A DNA stretch of 37,141 nt from Synergistaceae bacterium (GTDB lineage: Bacteria; Synergistota; Synergistia; Synergistales; Synergistaceae): the NCBI GenBank assembly GCA_031269875.1, contig JAISYM010000057.1:1-37141 (forward strand), given 5' to 3'. Numbering within the stretch: position 1 is the first letter of the stretch; every line of letters starts with the position of its first letter. A model generated the notes under the pieces. That model saw only the letters and a program-made list of their open reading frames with translations, was not told the origin of the DNA and did not search any database. The translations under genes were made by a program, and so were the position numbers. Shown one piece after another: positions 7,476 to 14,903 of the stretch.

Positions 7476-10310
7476 TCAATTCTCCCCTTGTTTTTTTATA
7501 ATAACGTCTAAACCGTGTTTCGCCAGGGCCGAAACGAACGCGGCGCTGTACGCCGCCTTGAACTTTCCCAATATATCAGCCCGCGACGCCATCTCGGACA
7601 GCAATCCGTCGATGCCGGAGCGGTACGGCTCGTCCACAGCGCCAAAGAACTTCTCCATTTGTCTCGCGAGCCAGTCCAGATGAGCCGAGACAAGGCCGGG
7701 AAACCCACAAAAAGTTTCGCCCTGATCCCGAATCATCTCCCACACTAAAGACATCGCCCTCAGAATGTCGCCGTCCCAAAGTGCGCGGATCGCGTTATGC
7801 CTTGCCCTCTTCCACTCCACGAGCCGGTCTGGGTCAGACCTCTCGTAATAGGCGAGGTTTTTGATATGTGATATTTCGCCGCTTAGAATTTTATCACCGA
7901 TCTCCCTTATTTCGTCGTCCGCTCCGCAAAGCTCGACGGCGTTGTCAAGCAGAACCTCCGCGCGGTCGTAAGGAGGGAAATAGCAGAGATCCGCCGCGCT
8001 GAGCACTCTCGCGTAATCCTTCAGGAAGGCGGCGGCTTCGGCGTTCGGCATCACGCTGCCCTCAAAGTCCGCCTCCGCCGTTCTCATCAGCACGGCGGCC
8101 TCCGCGGACCGCCCCTCGTCCAGCAGGAACATCGCGCACTGCCAGAGACTTCGCCCGGGCCATCTGAGCCGGGCCATATCCGCCGCGCTCAAGAGATAAT
8201 CCATTTCGAGCCGGCGCGCCGCGTGGTTGGCGCCGCGCATGATCGCCTCAAACATTTCAAACGGCGCTTCAGGCGGAGTCATCGGAAGTTCGCGCGCCGC
8301 GTAGTAATCGAGCGCGGTACCGGCATAGGCAAGCCATTGCCGCGCGAAAGCCAGCACGGACAAATGAGCGCTCACTATCTCCTCGTATATAGCGGCCCAG
8401 CGCTTGGCCATCTCAGTGCCGTCAAGAAACCTTACCCTGGCGGCTTGAGCCGTCGAGGACGAAAAGTAGCTCTGCGTGACGAAAGCGAGCATCCTGTTCT
8501 TTCCGTGCATCTCAGAGAACGCGCGTCCGATCTTTACCGCCCGCTCGAACCGGCGCTTCGTGTCGAGTCCCGGCGCGGCGATCTTGCCCAGCGACTCCCT
8601 TATCTCGCCCAGCGTCCTCTCGCATTCGTCGAGCTCCGCCCGTTTTTTTTCCATCCTCTCCGCCAGCTCCGCGTGACGCCGCTCCCTCTCAGGGGGCAAA
8701 CCGGCCTTGCGGACGATCTCAGACGGACGCGTCTCGTCCGTAATCGGCGTCAAACCGGCCGCCTCGCGCGCGATAAAGTCCGCGAACGGCTCGGCAGTGG
8801 TACCCGCAATCAGCGCGCCGCCCTCCGTACAGTCGTACGCCGCTATCCCAAAACTTTCGACCATGCTCTCCATCTCGCGGAGAAACATCAGGAAAATATC
8901 GTTCGTAAAGACCTCGCCGCCAAGCGCGCCGGGGATCTTTATCATTCCATCGTCCGTCTCGCGCCTGCGCATCGCCGACCTAGCGGCGGAGCCGTAAACG
9001 CCCTCCGCGTGCATGAAGCCGTCAGCGGCGTAAGCCAGATCCTGACCTATCAGCGCTATGCGCGACGCGCCCAGCGATACCGCGACGCTGTAACACATGT
9101 GGGCGACGGACAAACCGGACCGTATGGCATCTCCCCCAAGGGTATCCGCGATAAACCACCTATCTAGCGGCAATTCTCCCTTGCCTATCAGTATCTTGGG
9201 ACCGGGCCAGCGGCCGTAAATTTTCGGCGTGCAGACGGCTTGGGATATAAGAAGTATCTTCGAACACTCATGTGGGTATCTGTCCAGATTTTCCGCGAAG
9301 TACGCGTCGTAAGTCGGCAGTCCGCGCTCGAGGCAGCAGACAATATGCGGCGCTATCCCGCTCCTTATCATCTTGCCCAAAACAGCGTCCGAAGCGATGA
9401 CTATGAATTTATCCTCTATCTCTCTCAAAAGCTCGAAGTTCCTGTCCAGCGACGGGCCGGCGGAAACGACGACAGCTGGCCTGCCGGCGTTTTGGCCGTT
9501 TTGGCAGGGTTCGGCGTGCTTTCCGATAAGGCTCGAAAACTGGCTTCCGTAGCTTATCCACGGCGACAATACCGCCATCTGCCGGAGGCCTAAGAGCGTA
9601 TCCTCCGCGCTGTTCCCCAGCTTTGTCACGCGAAGGATCGACCACTCGCTCACCGCCATAGCCATTTCGCGGAAGCGCTCCTCCATCGCCCGCTCCAGGC
9701 CGGGGTGTACCGACGCCATCGAATTAGAGACGGAGTATACGCCAAACGCGCTGAAAGCCGCGGTGAGAGCTTCATCCTTCATGTGCCCCACCACGGCTCT
9801 GATCCTATTATTCCGTTCTTCCTCCGGCCGGTCGGGATCACCGAAAAGGCCGGACGCGCCCGGCGCCGTATCCGGAACTGTGAAGATTGATACGTCGCAC
9901 CCGGAAGGCGCGTCGGCATATATGCGCGTCGCGTGCAGCGCGTAGGCCAAAAGCGCGATATTCGGCTCGACGACCAGCCACGATACGGCCTCCTTGGGGA
10001 GCGCCCTGACTGACTTTGACAGATATGGGGGCATGCCCGCGCCGTACTGAAAAAAGACCGCCGGTTCGCGGGTTTTCTTGCTCCAGGCGAAGCGCGGTTC
10101 ACCTGAGGCCTCAAAGAACGGATACTCCGTCAGTCCGTCAATCCATCTGCCGCCCGGAGTACGCGCCTCGTAATGTTCGAGCCCGTGACTCGTGCAGGCC
10201 ATATAATCCCGAAGAACCTCGGCCAGAACGGGCTGTCTTTGGGCCAGGGCTTCTATATTTTCACGCCATACGGAGAGGTCGCCGGGCGCGCGAACTATCT
10301 CCTTTGACAT
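7476..10310 (-). CDS. Motility accessory factor (Maf) family flagellin glycosyltransferase, copy 2
   Basis: Paralogue (944 aa) of the gene downstream, sharing the whole architecture: N-terminal domain with PGDLSVW, FFQYGAGMPPYL and VVEPNIALLAYALHA, and the MptE-like core with VVVSAGPSLDRN (AGPSLD at 284-289), IVIASDAVLGKMI, HIVCCLERG, SGLSVAHMCY and ALIGQDLAYAADGFMHAEG. It differs by an extra loop around 145-172 and another around 264-277. It follows csrA by 19 bases, so it lies in the same transcription unit as fliW-csrA. Known Maf proteins glycosylate flagellin; two copies may mean two flagellins, two sugars or sequential action (inference). No flagellin gene or sugar-nucleotide pathway gene is in this window. 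Confidence 0.85.
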   Translation of the reverse strand: MSKEIVRAPGDLSVWRENIEALAQRQPVLAEVLRDYMACTSHGLEHYEARTPGGRWIDGLTEYPFFEASGEPRFAWSKKTREPAVFFQYGAGMPPYLSKSVRALPKEAVSWLVVEPNIALLAYALHATRIYADAPSGCDVSIFTVPDTAPGASGLFGDPDRPEEERNNRIRAVVGHMKDEALTAAFSAFGVYSVSNSMASVHPGLERAMEERFREMAMAVSEWSILRVTKLGNSAEDTLLGLRQMAVLSPWISYGSQFSSLIGKHAEPCQNGQNAGRPAVVVSAGPSLDRNFELLREIEDKFIVIASDAVLGKMIRSGIAPHIVCCLERGLPTYDAYFAENLDRYPHECSKILLISQAVCTPKIYGRWPGPKILIGKGELPLDRWFIADTLGGDAIRSGLSVAHMCYSVAVSLGASRIALIGQDLAYAADGFMHAEGVYGSAARSAMRRRETDDGMIKIPGALGGEVFTNDIFLMFLREMESMVESFGIAAYDCTEGGALIAGTTAEPFADFIAREAAGLTPITDETRPSEIVRKAGLPPERERRHAELAERMEKKRAELDECERTLGEIRESLGKIAAPGLDTKRRFERAVKIGRAFSEMHGKNRMLAFVTQSYFSSSTAQAARVRFLDGTEMAKRWAAIYEEIVSAHLSVLAFARQWLAYAGTALDYYAARELPMTPPEAPFEMFEAIMRGANHAARRLEMDYLLSAADMARLRWPGRSLWQCAMFLLDEGRSAEAAVLMRTAEADFEGSVMPNAEAAAFLKDYARVLSAADLCYFPPYDRAEVLLDNAVELCGADDEIREIGDKILSGEISHIKNLAYYERSDPDRLVEWKRARHNAIRALWDGDILRAMSLVWEMIRDQGETFCGFPGLVSAHLDWLARQMEKFFGAVDEPYRSGIDGLLSEMASRADILGKFKAAYSAAFVSALAKHGLDVIIKKQGEN

Positions 10311-10329
10311 TTAATTTACCCCGCTGCCC

Positions 10330-10596
10330 TTATTTTTTCTTTTTCACGAGGAGATTGGTAACCTTTACCGGTACCGGCGCCGGTTTCACAACCGGTATCT
10401 CCACAGAAGCCGCTTCCTCCGCCGCCTTTCTGTTCTCCTCCACTATGGCTTCCCACAACTCCTTGCGCCAGACCGGAACATTTCTCGGAGCGTCGATGCC
10501 AAGGCGCACCATATCGCCCTTTACCTCGACGATGGTTATCTCCACATCTTCGCCCACTCTGAGCGCTTCGCCTGGTTTTCTGCTCAGGACTAGCAT
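10330..10596 (-). CDS. csrA: Carbon storage regulator CsrA, with C-terminal extension
   Basis: Small RNA-binding translational repressor; in bacteria that also have FliW it represses flagellin mRNA until FliW titrates it. The canonical core is intact: MLVLSRKPGE, EITIVEVKGDMVRLGIDAP and VPVWRKELWEAI (residues 1-51), including the RNA-contacting R44-type arginine region. At 88 aa it is longer than the usual 60-75 because of a tail (about 62-88) of Val/Pro pairs ending in four lysines. It starts one base after the fliW stop and precedes the maf pair. Confidence 0.95.
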   Translation of the reverse strand: MLVLSRKPGEALRVGEDVEITIVEVKGDMVRLGIDAPRNVPVWRKELWEAIVEENRKAAEEAASVEIPVVKPAPVPVKVTNLLVKKKK

Positions 10597-10597
10597 G

Positions 10598-11095
10598 TCA
10601 GTTCGCCTTCTCGGAAGCTTCGGCAGCCGCGGCGGCCGCGGACTTCAACTTCATGCTCTCCCGCGCGGCATCGTCGAGCACAGGGTAGCGGAAGTCATAG
10701 TCCTCGTTCATCGCTATCGCCTGAGTCGCGATCCTGGAGGCCCAATTTACCAGTATCGGCGCTCTCAGATTCGCGGTCATATCCCAGGGACGGCCCGGCG
10801 GTATGGCGATTACGATCAGAAGGATGACGGCCTTCATGTCCAACTCGCCAATCTGTTCCAGGGACTCGCGCGGAAGTTTGGCGTTGTAGTCGCCCTTTAT
10901 AGACTCGGGCGTCGTCACCGGAAGCGCCAAGGAACCGTCCTCGATGCTGTGAAGCCACATAATCGCGTTATCCTCGTCGCCAACCAGAATCCAGGAATGG
11001 TTTTCCTCAAATCCGGGAATGCCTGCCGGAAAATTTATTATATCCCCCTCGTCCACCTCCATATCCCCGAATCTTGTGGAAGTTAAACTAATCAT
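10598..11095 (-). CDS. fliW: Flagellar assembly factor FliW
   Basis: CsrA antagonist and flagellin chaperone. Family features seen are the FGDMEVDEGDIINFPAGIPGFEE block at the N-terminus, the LPVTTPESI segment and the IAIPPGRPWDMTANLRAPILVNW block; the last is the best-conserved part of FliW. At 165 aa it is slightly longer than usual owing to an Ala-rich tail (about 148-165). It lies between flgL and csrA, the arrangement in which the FliW-CsrA-flagellin switch is normally encoded. Confidence 0.95.
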   Translation of the reverse strand: MISLTSTRFGDMEVDEGDIINFPAGIPGFEENHSWILVGDEDNAIMWLHSIEDGSLALPVTTPESIKGDYNAKLPRESLEQIGELDMKAVILLIVIAIPPGRPWDMTANLRAPILVNWASRIATQAIAMNEDYDFRYPVLDDAARESMKLKSAAAAAAEASEKAN

Positions 11096-11134
11096 TCACT
11101 TTCCTCCCTCGAAAAAAAATCCAAATCGCGTCTG

Positions 11135-14100
11135 TCATCTCAAAAAGTCGAGCAGAGAAGGCTGTACTATGCGCGCTATAGCCGCCAAGCTTGCCTCGTA
11201 GATGCTCGAAGCCATCTCGAAGTTCGTTATCGCCTCCGCCAAGTCAATCCCCACCGTCTTGTCGTAAAGCTCAGTATAGCTGGTTCCATTGGAAACGTAT
11301 CTGCTGTCCGTCGTCGTATAGCGGTTCACGAGAGCACCCGCCACAGCGCGGCACTTGAGCAGAGTGGACATCCAATGATCCATCTCACTCAGCATTTTAT
11401 CAGAAATGCCGTCAACATTGCCACCCTCTACCGTATCAATCAGATTATCCACGACGCCAAAGAAGTCTATCTTCTTCTGATTGTCGCCCGTGCGGCTCGT
11501 GACATTCTGGTTGTAAGGGCCCGTGCCGTTCGGGTTGGGACTTTCTGCAATCCCACCCGCGTATCCGTCGCTTATTAAGGCCGCGTCAACTTGGCCTGTC
11601 CCGGAGATCTCAAACGTATAGCCTTTAGGCGACCATATAGCAAGACGCTTTTCCGTGCCGCTTACAATGACATCGGCCTTGATATCCTGTCCCTGGAAGC
11701 GCGTGTTGACGAGCGCGGCGATATCCTCGACTGTAGTCGCGACGCTTTGACCCAGCGTATCGTCGAACAGGTCTATCGTATGCGCCGCGCCGTTCACTGT
11801 AATCGTGACGGTATCGCCGGATAAAAACGATGGCATCGCGGACATATCCTGATTGCTCACGAGTCCGGTGCTGATACCCAGATTGCTTGCGGTGTTATTT
11901 GCCAGGTCAAAGATCGAAACCGCCGAACCGTCCTTCGCCGCTATCGAGAGCGTGGCATTAGGCAAAGATGTAAGATTACTGCCCATCTCCCTGTCCACAT
12001 ACGCTACGTCAAGCCAGCTCCCCGCGCTCTCCTGTATGCGTTTCGCCAAGGTCGCCATAGTATCAGCCGCCGTAACTGGAATATCTATAGAGTGTCCCGG
12101 CGTGCTGATGCGGATAGTCCCCGTTGTTGCCGTGAGTTGTTGATTGGCATTTATTGTATTGCTCGTAATCCCCGCCGTGATGCCGAGAGCTATCGCAATG
12201 CCGCCCGTGTAGTCGGCGAAACGCGGGTCTCCGTAACCCTTGTCCACGACGCGGAGCGGTTCCCCGGTGACGGAGTACACGGCGAAATTTTCGCCGGAGG
12301 CGTTCTCGTCCCACGCCAAAAGTTTCCCGCCGTACTGCTCGTTCACCTGATCGACTATGGCCTTCGCCACCAGTTCGCCCGTGTAGCGGTTATTCTTGCA
12401 GACTCGCACCTGAAAGACTTTTTCCCCGACCGTAAACTCTAAGATGGCTGGGATGTTCTCGTCAAAATCCCCTGTCCCATCGGAAGGATATACCGTTTTC
12501 AGATCTTTGTTCGGTACCGTGAGCGCCGTGCTTATCCCCAGCAGTTCGCCGTAACGGGAAGCCGCGCTGGTCTCTGAGGTGTCGTATATCGAGAATGGTT
12601 GTCCGTCCTTCGTGCGCAGCACAAGGCGCTGAGTCGCCGCCTCCCTGTTCTCCTCGCTGTTGTTGAGCGGGTCGGCAAACGGGTCGCTGCCATCCGGCTC
12701 GTCCGTCTCGACGACCGCTTCGAACCAGTCGCCGCAGACGCCGTTTATGCGAGCCGCGAGTTCTTCGAGAGTCAAGTCCGGGTCGTCGCTTATCTGTATC
12801 TCGGCGTAACGGATACCGCTCACTATCTTAATCTGAAGCGGCACGCCATTTGGAGCCGTTGTATCTCCGAGATCGCTGCCGACTGAGAACTCAGCGCTTT
12901 TCACGCTCGTCTCCATGCCCATCAGCGCGGCAAACCCTATGTGCGTGTGGTCCGCGTTCATCTGAATGGATTCTGATCCGATCATGTTTTCCCCGATGAC
13001 GGTGGCCGCGCTGCCGAAACCGGAGAGCGTAATCGGCGCGCTCGTCTTTATCTCCAGCCACTGAACCTCCGCCCCATCGTCGCCGACCTTCTTTTCGACC
13101 GTTACAGTCGCTGGAGGAATCGCGGAAGGATCAACCGCCGCTATCGCGCTTTGAAGGGCAGCAGCCACGCTGTCGAGATCATCGACGTCTGAAACGCCTA
13201 CCCAGTACTTTTTATCACCATACTCGAAATAAAAACCGCCATCGCCCGTGATAAACCCCATGTCCGTCGGGGCCGTCTCAAGCGTGTACATTCCGGTTGC
13301 GTCTGCCGTGCCGCCGGACGACGCGCTCACGCCGTCTGAGAACAGCGGAACGAGTCCGCCCGTAGCCGACACGGTGAACGGATCGCCGTTTGTCTCGGTG
13401 ATGACCAGCTCGCCGGAGGAACCAAGTGTGGCGGTAATACCAGTCACTGCCGGTGAAAGTCCGCTTAGATAAGTATTTATATCATTTACAACATCGCTGG
13501 TTATAACTGGGCTTGTGGTAGTAGGTATCTCATAGACCTCACTGCCGCGCCTGATTATGATTGTCCCATCGGAAGGCGCCGTAAAACCGTCTATCGCGTT
13601 CGACGACACGACCTGAGTTGTGCCTGACGCCTGGGACGCCGCCGTCGCTATGCCGGGCGCGAACAGTTCCGTGCCGCCGCCAGTGGTGTCGAGGAAGAAC
13701 TTGTCGCCGGGGTTGCGCGCCACTATGTCGATCCACGCGTTGCCGTTACTGTCGGTCTTGAGTGCGGCCCATATCCGGCCATCCTGCAGGCTGTTGAGCT
13801 TCCTGGTTATATCCTCGAGAGAGTCGCCCTTTACGACGTCTATCGAGTACACCTTGTTGTCCGTAAAGCGGATTTCAACCTTGCCGTCAGTCTCAGCAAC
13901 TCTGTCTGCCGCGCCAAACGCCGCGCCCATTATGCCCTCCGCAACAGGCACCGCGTCCGTTTCCTGCCAGCTCGTTAGGCTCACGGGCTCTCCGGTGAGG
14001 CTTTTTATCTTTAAATACTGCACGCCGCGCTGTGTGTCCGTCACGACCGTAGCCTTCAGTAATTGGCTCGTGTCGCCCATATCAGTGCTGTTGTTTATCA

Positions 14101-14887
14101 GGTCGGCTATCTCCTGCAGCGAATAGCCTTCGATCGGTTCGTTCGGGTCGCGGAACCGGTTGTAGTCCCCGGTGTCGTCCATGCCGTTCGCGATCTCGTC
14201 CGTCCATCTCTCGGGGATGCGTACCTTGACGGTTCTGAAGCCTATTTTGAACTCCAGTATCTCGTTGCGCCCCTTCCACTCGAAGTCGAGCGGCACCTCT
14301 ATCCCCTTTAGGTAGTTCGTCGTCTCGTCCAGCGGGAATACGTCGCGGCCGGTGAGGGACACCTGACCGGTCTCCTTCCGCGCGAACTCCCAGAACAGCT
14401 CGTAGTCGCTGCCGTCGTAAACGACCTCGCCGTTCGCCCCGAGCCTGAACGGAATGGTATCTGTCTTGAGGCCGGAAAAGAGATACCGTCCCTCTATCGT
14501 GGAGTTCGCGAAGCTCATCATCTCGGCCTTGAGCTGGCGCAGTTCCTCCCCGATCGCGTTACTGTCCACATCCGTGAGCGCCGGGTCGCCCGCGTATATC
14601 GTGAGCTCCCTCATGCGCTGGAAGATGTTGTTTATATCCATGAGCGCGTCGTCCGTGAACTTGAGCCATGACACAGCGTCGCGCAGGTTTTCTATGTACT
14701 GCTCGCCCTCTGTCATCATAGTCTCGATACCCATGCCCTTTGTCACAGCGTTAGGGTTGTCGGACGCGGAATTGTACTTGCGCTGCGTCGATATCTGCTG
14801 CTGAATCTTCAACAGGTTGTTCAGGTTGTTGTGCATGTCGTTCAAAAGCAGCGCCTGCATCATGGAGTTTGTAACTCTGTAGCTCAT
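11135..14887 (-). CDS. flgL: Flagellar hook-associated protein 3 (FlgL), greatly enlarged
   Basis: Junction protein between hook and filament, secreted through the flagellar export apparatus. The N-terminal helices (residues 1-145; MSYRVTNSMM, QQQISTQRKYNSASDNP, YLFSG) and the C-terminal helices (about 1140-1250; TSYTELYDKTVGIDLAEAI, ARIVQPSLLDFLR) are normal flagellin/FlgL ends. Typical FlgL is about 300 aa; this one is 1250. The extra 900 residues are a chain of repeated domains (see the repeat feature). I chose the ATG at 14887, with AGG 8 bases upstream; a GTG three codons earlier is possible. It follows the second flgK by 16 bases. The reading frame is continuous with no frameshift sign, so the length appears real. 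Confidence 0.93.
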   Translation of the reverse strand: MSYRVTNSMMQALLLNDMHNNLNNLLKIQQQISTQRKYNSASDNPNAVTKGMGIETMMTEGEQYIENLRDAVSWLKFTDDALMDINNIFQRMRELTIYAGDPALTDVDSNAIGEELRQLKAEMMSFANSTIEGRYLFSGLKTDTIPFRLGANGEVVYDGSDYELFWEFARKETGQVSLTGRDVFPLDETTNYLKGIEVPLDFEWKGRNEILEFKIGFRTVKVRIPERWTDEIANGMDDTGDYNRFRDPNEPIEGYSLQEIADLINNSTDMGDTSQLLKATVVTDTQRGVQYLKIKSLTGEPVSLTSWQETDAVPVAEGIMGAAFGAADRVAETDGKVEIRFTDNKVYSIDVVKGDSLEDITRKLNSLQDGRIWAALKTDSNGNAWIDIVARNPGDKFFLDTTGGGTELFAPGIATAASQASGTTQVVSSNAIDGFTAPSDGTIIIRRGSEVYEIPTTTSPVITSDVVNDINTYLSGLSPAVTGITATLGSSGELVITETNGDPFTVSATGGLVPLFSDGVSASSGGTADATGMYTLETAPTDMGFITGDGGFYFEYGDKKYWVGVSDVDDLDSVAAALQSAIAAVDPSAIPPATVTVEKKVGDDGAEVQWLEIKTSAPITLSGFGSAATVIGENMIGSESIQMNADHTHIGFAALMGMETSVKSAEFSVGSDLGDTTAPNGVPLQIKIVSGIRYAEIQISDDPDLTLEELAARINGVCGDWFEAVVETDEPDGSDPFADPLNNSEENREAATQRLVLRTKDGQPFSIYDTSETSAASRYGELLGISTALTVPNKDLKTVYPSDGTGDFDENIPAILEFTVGEKVFQVRVCKNNRYTGELVAKAIVDQVNEQYGGKLLAWDENASGENFAVYSVTGEPLRVVDKGYGDPRFADYTGGIAIALGITAGITSNTINANQQLTATTGTIRISTPGHSIDIPVTAADTMATLAKRIQESAGSWLDVAYVDREMGSNLTSLPNATLSIAAKDGSAVSIFDLANNTASNLGISTGLVSNQDMSAMPSFLSGDTVTITVNGAAHTIDLFDDTLGQSVATTVEDIAALVNTRFQGQDIKADVIVSGTEKRLAIWSPKGYTFEISGTGQVDAALISDGYAGGIAESPNPNGTGPYNQNVTSRTGDNQKKIDFFGVVDNLIDTVEGGNVDGISDKMLSEMDHWMSTLLKCRAVAGALVNRYTTTDSRYVSNGTSYTELYDKTVGIDLAEAITNFEMASSIYEASLAAIARIVQPSLLDFLR
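11603..14269 (-). repeat. About eight Flagellin_IN-like repeats inside FlgL
   Basis: Protein-level repeat, divergent in sequence, roughly 70-100 residues per unit. Each unit has a beta strand or hairpin, then a short helix with a D-L-x-x-I/L-x-x-x-I/L-N pattern, then two strands ending in a G-x-x-hydrophobic turn. Approximate units in FlgL residues (ATG = 1): 207-300, 335-402, 440-507, 550-625, 665-769, 814-883, 921-994 and 1025-1095. Examples of the helix are LQEIADLINNS, LEDITRKLNSL, LEELAARINGV, MATLAKRIQES and VEDIAALVNTR. This is the pattern of the Flagellin_IN motif. Confidence 0.7.
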
Positions 14888-14903
14888 TCCTTTCACCTGC
14901 CCT

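Noticed and set aside
10016-11086. Plus-strand frame opposite maf, csrA and fliW
   Set aside because: It crosses three well-supported minus-strand genes and gives a low-complexity Arg/Ser-rich product.
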